From NCBI GenBank assembly GCA_033764445.1, contig JANRIZ010000010.1:1-25958 (forward strand): a stretch of 25,958 bases of DNA, in the 5' to 3' direction. The notes below the pieces were generated by a model. It was not told the origin of the DNA and searched no databases. It was given only the letters and a program-made list of their open reading frames with translations. Numbering within the stretch: position 1 is the first letter of the stretch; each line of letters begins with the position of its first letter. A program made the position numbers and the translations under genes. Source of the DNA: JANRIZ01 sp033764445 (GTDB lineage Bacteria > Verrucomicrobiota > Verrucomicrobiia > JAWXBN01). Below, piece by piece: positions 1 through 7,228 of the stretch.

Positions 1-2
1 TC

Positions 3-680
3 TCATTTCTTATCGTCGGAGAGCAGACGACCGTCGGCAAGACGGATCAGACGGTGGGAGAAGGCCGCGACCTGATCGCTGTGGGTGACCAGAAGCATCG
101 TGGTGCGGGAGTCCCGGGAAATGGATTGCAGCAGGTTCATGATTTGGCCCCCTGTTTCGGAGTCCAGATTGCCGGTGGGTTCATCGGCCAGAATCAGGAC
201 CGGGTTGTGGACCAGGGCGCGGGCGATGGCGGCCCGCTGCATTTCCCCCCCGGAAAGTTGGTGCGTGCGATGGGCCAGCCGGTGGGAGAGGCCGACCCGG
301 TCGAGCCAGAGGGCGGATTTTTCACGGTTCTCAGCAGGGGGTCCCCCCTGAAGCATCAACGGCAGCATGACATTTTCGAGGACCGTGAGAGTCGGCAGGA
401 GGTTGAAGAACTGGAAGACAAACCCGATCTGATCCCGACGCAGCCGTGTCAGGGCGTTGTCATCCATCCGGGCCAGGTTGTTTCCATTGATGAAAACCCC
501 GCCCGAGTCCGGCTGGTCGAGCCCCGCCAGCAGATGGAGGAGGGTGCTTTTGCCGCAGCCGCTCGGACCCATGACCGACGCAAATTCCCCCGGTTCCAAC
601 TGGAGTGAGACATCCCGGAGGGCCAGGACGCGGGAGCCGCCTGTGTCGTAGGTTTTGTGGATGTTTTCGAGACGGACCAT
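3..680 (-). CDS. ABC transporter ATP-binding protein, LolD/MacB type
   Basis: Cytoplasmic ATPase subunit (225 aa) of an ABC complex of the LolD/MacB/FtsE class. Seen: Walker A GPSGCGKST at residues 38-46, Q-loop Gln90 in VFQFFNLLPTLTVLENV, signature LSGGE at 142-146, Walker B LILADEPTGNLD from 162, and switch His200. The FNLLPTLTVLENV stretch and the ADEPTGNLD ending are typical of this class, which powers lipoprotein release or MacB-like mechanotransmission rather than classic import. Length is normal for the family and the frame is complete, ending at the window edge. A permease partner would lie downstream, outside the window, so the substrate cannot be named. The gene diverges from the Lrp-like gene across a 127-base gap. 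No Shine-Dalgarno site precedes the start (CCCC before ATG). Confidence 0.9.
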   Translation of the reverse strand: MVRLENIHKTYDTGGSRVLALRDVSLQLEPGEFASVMGPSGCGKSTLLHLLAGLDQPDSGGVFINGNNLARMDDNALTRLRRDQIGFVFQFFNLLPTLTVLENVMLPLMLQGGPPAENREKSALWLDRVGLSHRLAHRTHQLSGGEMQRAAIARALVHNPVLILADEPTGNLDSETGGQIMNLLQSISRDSRTTMLLVTHSDQVAAFSHRLIRLADGRLLSDDKK

Positions 681-770
681 GGGGATGACTCCGATTGAGA
701 AAGGCAGTCAACCGTCAACCTTTCGGGGGATCAACCCCAATTGCAGGGTCTGGTCCCCGGGCCAAGAGAC

Positions 771-799
771 TTGCCTCCCGCAGTGGGGAGGCGCATAAT
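771..799 (+). promoter_or_regulatory. Sigma70-like promoter of the Lrp/AsnC gene
   Basis: TTGCCT (771-776), a 17-base spacer, then CATAAT (794-799). The -10 box ends 8 bases before the ATG at 808, so the predicted transcription start falls on or next to the start codon and the mRNA would be leaderless or nearly so. No Shine-Dalgarno sequence lies in the gap. Confidence 0.6.
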
Positions 800-807
800 G
801 CGCCGCC

Positions 808-1287
808 ATGGAACAGATACTCAAGATATTGCAGGAAAACGCGCTCACCTCGCCCGAGAGCATCGGCAAAATGCTCAACCTCGGCCCCGACCAGGTGCGG
901 GAGAGCATTCAGGCCCTGCGGGAATCCGGCCAGATTCTCGCCTACAAAGCCGTCATTGATGAGGCGCTGCTGACCGAGGAAAAGGTCAAGGCCATCATCG
1001 AGGTGCGGATCACCCCCGAACGCGGGGGCGGGTTCAATCATCTGGCCGAGCGGATCAGCCGGTTTGACGAGGTCAGCTCCTGTTATCTCATGAGCGGGGG
1101 GTACGATTTGCTGGTGATGGTCGAGGGGCGCAGCCTCAAGGAGGTGGCGGCGTTTGTTTCCGAAAAGCTGGCAACCCTCGGGGGAGTGCTTTCGACGGCG
1201 ACCCATTTTCATCTCAAGAGCTACAAGGAACAGGGCGTGTTGATGCTCAAGGCCGAGAACGAGGAGCGGTTGCCCGTCAGCCCTTGA
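808..1287 (+). CDS. Lrp/AsnC-family transcriptional regulator
   Basis: DNA-binding regulator of 159 aa, a normal length for the family. Residues 1-50 form a winged helix-turn-helix (ILKILQENALTSPESIGKML, then the recognition helix near DQVRESIQALRESG and a wing ending QILAYKAVID). Residues 60-150 form the RAM/AsnC ligand-binding domain, with the typical strands KAIIEVRI, EVSSCYLMSGGYDLLVMVEG and HFHLKSYK. Family members bind amino acids or similar small molecules as octamers and control metabolism or transport genes. The gene diverges from the ABC ATPase, a common arrangement for local control, but no operator was identified. Its 3' end overlaps the end of the opposing histidine kinase gene by 11 bases. 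The ligand cannot be inferred from sequence. Confidence 0.88.
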   Translation: MEQILKILQENALTSPESIGKMLNLGPDQVRESIQALRESGQILAYKAVIDEALLTEEKVKAIIEVRITPERGGGFNHLAERISRFDEVSSCYLMSGGYDLLVMVEGRSLKEVAAFVSEKLATLGGVLSTATHFHLKSYKEQGVLMLKAENEERLPVSP

Positions 1288-3304
1288 GCCCCAGGTCCGG
1301 TCTTTTGAAAATGGCGGACTTTGAGCCCATGGCATTGAGCAGGTCGGTGATGGCGCGGCCCAGTTCGCGCAGGCCGAAGGGTTTGGCGACAAAGGGCTGG
1401 CCGGAGCTGGAGATGAATTCCTTGGTGCCCGCGCTGACATAGTCGCCGGTGATGAAGATGACCCGTTTGCGATGGTCCTCGGAGAGCTGCTTGAAGATGT
1501 CGACCCCGCCGATATTGGGCATTTTGATATCCGAGAGGATGATGTCGTATTTTTCGGTGGAGGCCTTTTTGAGCGCCTCCAATCCGTCCGAAAAGACGTC
1601 AATGGAGTGACCCTGGCTTTCGATGAGTTCCTTGAGGAACTCCGTGATGCCCGGCTCGTCATCGATGGTCAGAAACCGGGAGGGCGGGAGATTTTTGATG
1701 ACCTCCTCCAGGTTTTCGGAGGTGGAGGCGAGGGAGGCGGAGGCGTCCCCCGTGTTGATGGGCAGTTCGATGGTGAAGACAACCCCCTTGCCGTATTCGC
1801 TGTCGCAGTGGATATGGCCCCCGTGGGCCGCGATGATCCCATAGGAGATGGACAGACCCAGGCCCGTGCCCTTGCCCACCGCCTTGGTGGTGAAGAACGG
1901 GTTGAAGATTTTCTTGAGATTTTCCGGCTGAATGCCCGGTCCGTCGTCCTGAAGGGTCAGACGGACAAATTCCTGCGGGGTGATTTCGGTTTTGACGCGG
2001 ATCGTGCCCGGGCGCTGGAGGGAGGCAATCGCCTGCTGGCTGTTTTGGAAGAGATTGAAGACCACCTGCTGGATCTGGTAGTAGTCGATGAGGATCGGGG
2101 GGAGGGCCGGTTCGTAGTTTTTGATGATCTGGATGTTGTTGACCCGGAGCTGGTAATTCCACAGTTCGAGGGTCTGTTCGATGAGTTCGTTGAGGACGAC
2201 CGGGGCCTTTTCGGATTCATGGCTGCGGGAGAAAACCAGGAGATTTTTGACGATGCGTGCCGCGCGGTGGGCCTCGCGGAGGATCATTTTGGAGGCCGCG
2301 GCGGTTTTGCCCGGGTCCTTGAGGATGCCCAGCAGCTCCGCCTGACCCGTGATCGTGGTGAGCGGATTGTTGATTTCGTGGGCGATGCCCGCGATCATTT
2401 CCCCCAGTGCGGCCAGTTTTTCCGATTGGATGAGCTGGTTTTGCATGGTTTTTTCGTTGGTGACATCCCGGAGGACATAGAGCCAGGCGAAGTGTCCGTT
2501 GTTGGTGCTCGCCTCGGTTTCGAGGGTGAAGGTGCGGCTGAGTTTGGAATCGTGGAACTCGATGTAGTTGGGCGTCTGCGTCGCCTCATTGACATGGAAC
2601 CGTTCGACCCCCGGCTCCTGTTCGAGTGGGAGGCGGAGAATTTCCTGGATGGTGCAGCCGATGATGTTTTCCTTGGGAAGCTCCAGCAATTCACTGAAGG
2701 ACTTGTTGCAGCGTTTGATGATCAGATCGTCCCGGGAGATGGCGATGCCGTCGGAGAGATTGTGAAAGGTCTGGAACCACTCCAGCCGGGAGTGTTCCGC
2801 CTCGGAATACAGGCGGGCGTTGCGCATGGCCAGGACCGCATGATCGGCAAAAATGGTAAGCATCCGGACATCCGCCTCTGTGAAGGCGTTCTTCCGCTCG
2901 GAATCCAGATTGATGACACCGATGACCGTGTCGCTGTCGATGACCGGGATGGCCATTTCGGAGAGAACCCGGTTGAAGAGGGGGAAATAACTTTTGTCGG
3001 TGGCCGTATCGTTGCAGAGGTGGGCTTTTCCGGAGGCCGCGACCTTCCCCGTGATTCCCTGGCCGATCCGCAGCTGGGTGGATTGTTTTTCGGGGGTCCA
3101 ATCCGGTCCGATGGCGGCGACGATATTCAGGTGCTGGTTTTCGTGGTCCACACTGATGAGAGACCCGCGGGTGGCCCCGACCAGCTCCGCCGCCTTTTCG
3201 AGGATCAGATCGATGATATTTTCGACGGAAAGCTCTGAATTGATGGCCAGCACCACCTTGTGAAAGGCCTCGACCTGATTGAGATGCGAATTATTTTCCG
3301 ACAT
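1277..3304 (-). CDS. Hybrid sensor histidine kinase: GAF-PAS-HisKA-HATPase-REC
   Basis: Soluble signalling kinase of 675 aa with no membrane segment or signal peptide. Domains in order: GAF (about 15-165), PAS (about 175-285), HisKA with H-box His309 in GIAHEINNPL, and HATPase_c with the N-box around 417-421, G1 DDGPG at 453-457 and G2 GKGTGLGLSI from 478. A C-terminal receiver domain (about 542-655) has the acidic pair Asp548/Asp549, phospho-acceptor Asp592 in SDIKMP, Thr619 and Lys641 in KPFG. All catalytic residues are present, so it should autophosphorylate and pass phosphate to its own receiver. No output regulator or phosphotransfer protein is adjacent. AGGAAA lies about 9 bases before the start codon, one of the few Shine-Dalgarno-like sites here. 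The signal is unknown; a cytoplasmic small-molecule or redox cue is inferred from GAF-PAS. Confidence 0.93.
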   Translation of the reverse strand: MSENNSHLNQVEAFHKVVLAINSELSVENIIDLILEKAAELVGATRGSLISVDHENQHLNIVAAIGPDWTPEKQSTQLRIGQGITGKVAASGKAHLCNDTATDKSYFPLFNRVLSEMAIPVIDSDTVIGVINLDSERKNAFTEADVRMLTIFADHAVLAMRNARLYSEAEHSRLEWFQTFHNLSDGIAISRDDLIIKRCNKSFSELLELPKENIIGCTIQEILRLPLEQEPGVERFHVNEATQTPNYIEFHDSKLSRTFTLETEASTNNGHFAWLYVLRDVTNEKTMQNQLIQSEKLAALGEMIAGIAHEINNPLTTITGQAELLGILKDPGKTAAASKMILREAHRAARIVKNLLVFSRSHESEKAPVVLNELIEQTLELWNYQLRVNNIQIIKNYEPALPPILIDYYQIQQVVFNLFQNSQQAIASLQRPGTIRVKTEITPQEFVRLTLQDDGPGIQPENLKKIFNPFFTTKAVGKGTGLGLSISYGIIAAHGGHIHCDSEYGKGVVFTIELPINTGDASASLASTSENLEEVIKNLPPSRFLTIDDEPGITEFLKELIESQGHSIDVFSDGLEALKKASTEKYDIILSDIKMPNIGGVDIFKQLSEDHRKRVIFITGDYVSAGTKEFISSSGQPFVAKPFGLRELGRAITDLLNAMGSKSAIFKRPDLGLKG

Positions 3305-3410
3305 TGACTATTTCCTGGCAAAGGGTGACTGGACAGAGGGTGACAGGGGAACAGGCATAGGATTAAGAATGGAACTTTTTACAGGGAATTTTGAAAACAA
3401 AAAGAAATTT

Positions 3411-3441
3411 TTCTGAAAATTATCCTGATTCTGAAAATTAT
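3411..3441. repeat. 13-bp direct repeat, TTCTGAAAATTAT twice
   Basis: Identical copies at 3411-3423 and 3429-3441, period 18. The second copy contains the stop codon of the DUF721 gene. It lies in an AT-rich stretch between that gene and the hybrid kinase gene. It may be a slippage duplication; no function is evident. Confidence 0.6.
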
Positions 3442-3794
3442 ATTGAGCTTTTAAAAACGATGTCCTTAACCAGAGGTTTGCTGAAATACTGGTTGATTTT
3501 TTGTTTCCAATTTAATTTTTGGCGTTGGAATTCGAACAAAAAAACCGAGTGAGTGACGCCTACGGTGAGGATACGATTGCGAATGCCAAGCGGCTGAGAG
3601 TTTTTAGCGTTAAAGTCGCCGACAATCCTGTGCCATTCCTTCAGAATCCGCAATTCGATCTCACGTTTATCGAGGCCATTTTTTTGGAGGAAGGCCTGGA
3701 CTCCGTTGGCGAGAGGCTGGGTGGCCCTTTCCTTGGGGATCGATGTTTCAGACCATTCTTCCAGGACCAGGTGTTTGGAGGGGTGGGGGCGCAT
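3438..3794 (-). CDS. DUF721 (DciA-like) domain protein
   Basis: Small soluble protein of 118 aa. The core from about residue 28 (QAFLQKNGLDKREIELRILKEWHRIVG) through RNRILTVGVTHSVFLFEFQRQK matches the DUF721 pattern: an amphipathic N-terminal helix, a W-x-IVG turn, then strands carrying the 'L-V-V-S-Wa-EL' type core. DUF721 is the fold of DciA, the ancestral loader of the replicative helicase DnaB, so a DNA-replication role is possible, but this form is short and the link is inference. The only in-frame ATG is used as start; it has no Shine-Dalgarno site and sits 8 bases past the T-run of the ferredoxin terminator, so the start is uncertain. The 3' end and flank are markedly AT-rich compared with the neighbours. 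Confidence 0.7.
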   Translation of the reverse strand: MRPHPSKHLVLEEWSETSIPKERATQPLANGVQAFLQKNGLDKREIELRILKEWHRIVGDFNAKNSQPLGIRNRILTVGVTHSVFLFEFQRQKLNWKQKINQYFSKPLVKDIVFKSSI

Positions 3795-3802
3795 GAGGGG
3801 GT

Positions 3803-3832
3803 AAAAAAAAACCCCGCTGAGGGCGGGGTTTT
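3803..3832 (-). terminator. Rho-independent terminator of the ferredoxin gene
   Basis: A perfect 10-bp stem, AAAACCCCGC (3808-3817) with GCGGGGTTTT (3823-3832), and a 5-base loop. Read on the minus strand it is followed by a run of T (3803-3811). It begins 17 bases past the ferredoxin stop codon and separates that gene from DUF721. Confidence 0.88.
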
Positions 3833-3848
3833 AAAGGGTGATACCGGG

Positions 3849-4082
3849 CTATTGACCATCGGGCCCGATGGCTTCGACAGGGCAGCCTTCCATGGCTTCC
3901 TTGCAACGGGCCTCTTCCTCGGGGGAGGAGGGTTGCTTGTAGACGTAGGAGTGACCCCCGTCATCATGACGGGTGAAATTGTCGGGTGCGGTTTCACGGC
4001 AAAGGTCACAATCGATGCATTGATCATCAACATAGTACTTGCCGGCGACGTTCTGAGCGTATTTGTTAGCGACGTTTGCCAT
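3849..4082 (-). CDS. 4Fe-4S ferredoxin, single cluster
   Basis: Electron-carrier protein of 77 aa, acidic and cytoplasmic. Cluster ligands are Cys22, Cys25 and Cys28 (C-x2-C-x2-C in QCIDCDLC) and Cys67 followed by Pro (EGCPVEAIG), the pattern of mono-cluster 4Fe-4S ferredoxins. An extra Cys60 lies seven residues before Cys67; in related bacterial ferredoxins a cysteine in this area can form a disulfide or be unused. The middle segment (APDNFTRHDDGGHSYVYKQP) replaces the second cluster of the ancestral 2[4Fe-4S] form. The gene has its own promoter and a strong terminator, so it is probably expressed alone and well. Redox partners are not encoded nearby. Confidence 0.92.
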   Translation of the reverse strand: MANVANKYAQNVAGKYYVDDQCIDCDLCRETAPDNFTRHDDGGHSYVYKQPSSPEEEARCKEAMEGCPVEAIGPDGQ

Positions 4083-4117
4083 AGTGGTTTCTCTGGATGG
4101 GGTTAAATTTCAAGTGG

Positions 4118-4145
4118 AATATAATGGGCGAAGATCATTAGGCAA
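4118..4145 (-). promoter_or_regulatory. Sigma70-like promoter of the ferredoxin gene
   Basis: On the minus strand: TTGCCT (4140-4145), a 16-base spacer, TATATT (4118-4123, 5 of 6 matches to consensus). The predicted start gives a leader of about 30 bases, in contrast to the much shorter leaders predicted elsewhere in the window. The -35 hexamer is the same as that of the Lrp-like gene. Confidence 0.5.
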
Positions 4146-4198
4146 CAACTTTTTGCTGTCGGGAAGGAGAAATTTTTGCGGAAATACGTTCATTGCCC

Positions 4199-6259
4199 AT
4201 GCCACTGACTTTTCTGACCCGAGACCTTTGCAGACACGCGTCCCCCCTGTTCGCGCTGCTGCTGCTGGCCTTTGCCGCCTATTGGCCGACCCTGCGGGCC
4301 ACGTGGGTGTACGACGATGCGGAGTATGTGGTGACCAATCCTCTGGTCACCGGAAGGCCCGATCCCGGGGCGATTTTCACCTCCCCGTATCCCCCCGGGC
4401 ATCCTGACCAGCATCTGTACCGTCCCCTGGTCACCCTGAGTTTTGCCCTTGATTCCTGGAGCCTTCCCCCGGATGTGGCCCGCGGGGGTGGTTCGGCCCG
4501 GTCCCCGGCACTTCCCTATTTTCATCTGACCAACCTCCTGCTGCATTTTGCGGTGGGGGTGGTTCTGTACGGACTCGGGTTGCGTCTGCTGGCGGGCGCG
4601 TTTCCAAAAGCCGGCTCCGGGGATGTCGTTCTCGCCGCCTGGATCGCCGCGGCCCTGTTTACGGTCCATCCCGTGGGGACGGAATCAGTGGCCTGGATTT
4701 CCGGACGTGCTGAAATTCTTTCCGCATTCTGGGTGTTGGCCAGCCTGTGGTGTGTGCTGGGGACCTTGCCACAGCGGCCTCCCGGCGGGAACCTGCCGCA
4801 TTTTGCGGCCGCCGCGGGGTGTTTCGGGCTGGCCTTGCTGTCAAAGGAGAATGCCGTGATGACCCCCGTCCTGGCCCTGATTGTCCTGGGGATGGCCGGG
4901 TATGACTGGAAGCGACAGTGGAGAGGGCTTGTGCCCCTTTATGCCATGTTCGCTGCCGTTGTGGCCGCCTATCTGGCCGTACGCGCCACGATTTTTGCGG
5001 GCATTCCGATGGAGGAAACAGCCTTTGCGGGAGTGACCGGAACCGGGATGCGCCTGCTGATCGCCTGCAAAGTGCTGGTACGGTATCTTGGGTTGATTGC
5101 GACCGGCTGGGGTCAGTCTGTTTTTCATGACGTGACCGTTGAACCCTTTTTGGGAGTCGCGGCCCTGCTTGTTCTCATCGCCCTCGGGGTGGCCGCCTTC
5201 ATGCTCCGCCGGACCCAGCCGTGGTTCCTGTTTGGGGCACTCTTCTTTTTTGTCGCCCTGTTACCGGTCAGCAACCTTCTCTTTGCCATCGGGGCCGTGA
5301 TGGCCGAGCGTTTTCTGTATCTGCCCCTGGCCGGACTCGCCCTGGCCCTGGCCGTGCTGCTGGCCGGGCAGGCGCCCGGGTTTTTGCGCAGAATGCTTCC
5401 CGTGATGTTGATCGTATTGGGGTTGGTGACGGTACGGACCATGATTCGGGCCGGGGAGTGGCGGGACGCGCGGAGACTCTGGGCGTCGGCTGTGGAGGTC
5501 TATCCCCGGTCTTTTCTGCCGCGGGCGCAGTTGGGGTTTGCCCTGAAGGAGGAGGGACGGGACATGGAAGCCTACGCCGAATTTGAAAAAAGCATGCAAT
5601 TGCTGCGGACCCAGCCCGAGGTGTTCCGGCAGAAATTCCGTCCGTCCATCGAGGTGGCAATGGGGCAACTGGGAGGGCGGCTGGCCGGGCAGACCGATGA
5701 TCCTGCGCTCAGGGCCATCCATGCGCTGGCCAAGCAGGGCGAGTATCAGAAGGCGCTCCTGTTGTATGCCGCCTACAAAATCCAGCATCCGGAAAGCATT
5801 TCGGCGCATTATGGACTGGCGGATTCCTACCTGCGCCTTTCGATGTTTCTGGAGGCCTCGCGCGAGTTTCTGGAACTGACCCGGCGGGATCCGGGCAACG
5901 GGCTCAACCATGGCAAACTCGGGTACTGTTTCATCCAGATCAACAAACCCGCCCTGGCCCGGTTTCATTATCAGAAAGCCATCACCCTCAATGCCGGGGA
6001 TACCGTTTCGCTGGCCAATCTCGGGCTGCTGGAGATGCGCGAGAAAAACCCCGCCCTGGCCCGGGTGTATTTTGAACAGGCCATTGAGAAGGGTCCGCAC
6101 ATTCCCGATTACCGCATGAACCTGGCCGGGGCCCTGGTCGAACTCGGAGAACGTGAGAAGGCCGCGCAGGAACTCCGCACCCTGCTGAGACTGTGGCCCA
6201 ACCATCAGGCCGCCGCCAAGATGCTGGCAACGATCGAACAGAAGACGCGGTACCGGTAG
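4199..6259 (+). CDS. TMTC-like membrane glycosyltransferase (GT-C) with C-terminal TPRs
   Basis: Multi-pass membrane protein of 686 aa. The first half has about ten hydrophobic segments (to about residue 420), the second half is TPR repeats (about 430-680). Motifs match the TMTC family of O-mannosyltransferases: Asp39-Asp40 in the first loop after TM1 (VYDDAEYVVTNPLV), LYRPLVTLSFALD, HLTNLLLHF, HPVGTESVAWISGRAEILSA (His157, Glu162, Arg170), LLSKENAVMTP (from 213) and AERFLYLPLAGLALALA (Glu370-Arg371). In the GT-C fold the loop acidic pair is the catalytic or metal-binding site using a lipid-linked sugar, probably polyprenyl-phosphate-mannose; TPRs may hold the acceptor. ATG 4199 is preferred over TTG 4193. 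No Shine-Dalgarno site. Donor and acceptor are inference. Confidence 0.78.
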   Translation: MPLTFLTRDLCRHASPLFALLLLAFAAYWPTLRATWVYDDAEYVVTNPLVTGRPDPGAIFTSPYPPGHPDQHLYRPLVTLSFALDSWSLPPDVARGGGSARSPALPYFHLTNLLLHFAVGVVLYGLGLRLLAGAFPKAGSGDVVLAAWIAAALFTVHPVGTESVAWISGRAEILSAFWVLASLWCVLGTLPQRPPGGNLPHFAAAAGCFGLALLSKENAVMTPVLALIVLGMAGYDWKRQWRGLVPLYAMFAAVVAAYLAVRATIFAGIPMEETAFAGVTGTGMRLLIACKVLVRYLGLIATGWGQSVFHDVTVEPFLGVAALLVLIALGVAAFMLRRTQPWFLFGALFFFVALLPVSNLLFAIGAVMAERFLYLPLAGLALALAVLLAGQAPGFLRRMLPVMLIVLGLVTVRTMIRAGEWRDARRLWASAVEVYPRSFLPRAQLGFALKEEGRDMEAYAEFEKSMQLLRTQPEVFRQKFRPSIEVAMGQLGGRLAGQTDDPALRAIHALAKQGEYQKALLLYAAYKIQHPESISAHYGLADSYLRLSMFLEASREFLELTRRDPGNGLNHGKLGYCFIQINKPALARFHYQKAITLNAGDTVSLANLGLLEMREKNPALARVYFEQAIEKGPHIPDYRMNLAGALVELGEREKAAQELRTLLRLWPNHQAAAKMLATIEQKTRYR

Positions 6260-6293
6260 GGGAAGAACCGCGAAGGGGGAGAGTTTTTTTAAC

Positions 6294-6322
6294 CGCAGAG
6301 GACGCGGAGGAACGCAGAGGGA
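6294..6322. repeat. CGCAGAGG-type degenerate tandem repeat
   Basis: Three imperfect 9-10-base units, CGCAGAGGA, CGCGGAGGAA and CGCAGAGGGA, follow a T7 run and 'aacc' just after the TMTC-like gene. It resembles the 'aaccgcagag..cgcagagg' intergenic texts scattered through many bacterial chromosomes (recalled, not searched). It is in a 185-base gap that otherwise holds only the heptamer repeat below and a weak 5-bp hairpin (6338-6352). Confidence 0.5.
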
Positions 6323-6353
6323 GAATGTCTAATGACTAGCGGGGATTCCGCTC

Positions 6354-6388
6354 GCCCAACGCCCAACGCCCAACCGACAACCGGTAAC
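6354..6388. repeat. Heptamer tandem repeat GCCCAAC
   Basis: Three perfect GCCCAAC units (6354-6374) followed by two decayed units, CGACAAC and CGGTAAC (6375-6388). It lies in the gap between the TMTC-like gene and the beta-helix gene. No coding potential. Confidence 0.8.
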
Positions 6389-6444
6389 CAAGTTTGCAAT
6401 GAAAACAGTGGCTCTCCCGTGCCGGAGGATTTACAGTCGGAGAC

Positions 6445-7119
6445 ATGATCACCGCAGACTCACTCTTTGACCTTTCTCATTTTGCCCACCGGGAAATTTT
6501 TGACGGGGTGCGTTATCCGTGGGAGCCCCTGGGGCGGATTGCGGATTACCTGAAAAAAAACCTTCGCCCCGGACTTTGCAACCGGGCGCTCGGCCATCCG
6601 TACATTGAGGACAACGTTTTTATTGGCAAAGGTTCTGTGGTGGAGGAGGGGGCCATGATCAAGGGTCCGGCGATCATCGGCGAAAACTGTGAGATCCGGC
6701 ACGGGGCCTACATCCGGGGCAATGTGATTGTCGGCGACGGCTGTGTGATCGGCAATTCGACCGAACTCAAGAACAGCATTCTGCTCAATGAGGTGGAGGC
6801 CCCGCACTACAACTATGTCGGGGATTCGGTTTTGGGCAACAAGGCGCATCTGGCAGCGGGAGTGATTTGTTCGAACCTGAAGCTGGCCGCCGGGAATGTC
6901 GTCGTGGAGATCGGGGGCCAGAAGGTGGATACCGGACTGCGCAAGTTCGGGGCCCTGGTGGGGGATGGTGCACAGGTCGGCTGCAACAGCGTGCTCAATC
7001 CCGGGTCGATCCTCGGACGCGGGTCGATCCTGTATCCGGTCACCCACTGGCGGGGCGTTTTGGAGGCGGGCCGGATCGTCAAAACCCTCCCGGCCACACA
7101 GATCGTGGAGAAGAGGTAG
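6445..7119 (+). CDS. Left-handed beta-helix (hexapeptide-repeat) nucleotidyl/acyltransferase-like protein
   Basis: Protein of 224 aa dominated by hexapeptide repeats of the left-handed beta-helix fold, e.g. YIEDNVFIGKGSVVEEGAMI, AIIGENCEIRHGAYIRGNVI and VIVGDGCVIGNSTELKN, and, later, AQVGCNSVLNPGSILGRGSI. The arrangement resembles the C-terminal half of GlmU-like sugar-1-phosphate uridylyltransferases (the AHLAAGVICSNLKL stretch is at the place of the acetyl-CoA/His region), but the N-terminal nucleotidyltransferase domain is absent, replaced by about 45 helical residues. It may acetylate or otherwise modify a nucleotide sugar or act as a stand-alone partner; the substrate is unknown. GGAG is only 2 bases before ATG, with a TACAGT -10-like box at 6432-6437; expression signals are unclear. 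It precedes the ABC-F gene by 109 bases. Confidence 0.75.
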   Translation: MITADSLFDLSHFAHREIFDGVRYPWEPLGRIADYLKKNLRPGLCNRALGHPYIEDNVFIGKGSVVEEGAMIKGPAIIGENCEIRHGAYIRGNVIVGDGCVIGNSTELKNSILLNEVEAPHYNYVGDSVLGNKAHLAAGVICSNLKLAAGNVVVEIGGQKVDTGLRKFGALVGDGAQVGCNSVLNPGSILGRGSILYPVTHWRGVLEAGRIVKTLPATQIVEKR

Positions 7120-7228
7120 GAGACCCCCCCAATTTTGATCCCGCCTCCCACAGGAGGTGATTGGCCCGGCCGCGCTTTGTGGCTTGAAAAAAATCCGCTC
7201 TCGGGCAGTCTGCGGGCCGTCCAAACCC

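Noticed and set aside
1277..1287. Functional antisense control through the 11-base overlap of the Lrp-like and kinase gene ends.
   Set aside because: Short tail-to-tail overlaps are common in compact genomes and nothing else here suggests regulation.
1472..3238. Long plus-strand frame (588 codons) opposite the hybrid kinase.
   Set aside because: It is the antisense shadow of a gene with intact kinase motifs; its sequence is Asp/Gly/Val-rich without any recognisable domain. Similar long shadows occur opposite the ABC-F, gmd, xseA and fusion genes and are due to GC-rich codon use.
7157..7228. GTG start at 7157 with adjoining AGGAGG for the ABC-F protein.
   Set aside because: AGGAGG overlaps the GTG, leaving no proper spacing, and the 24 added residues lack similarity to ABC-F N-termini, which begin at ATG 7229.
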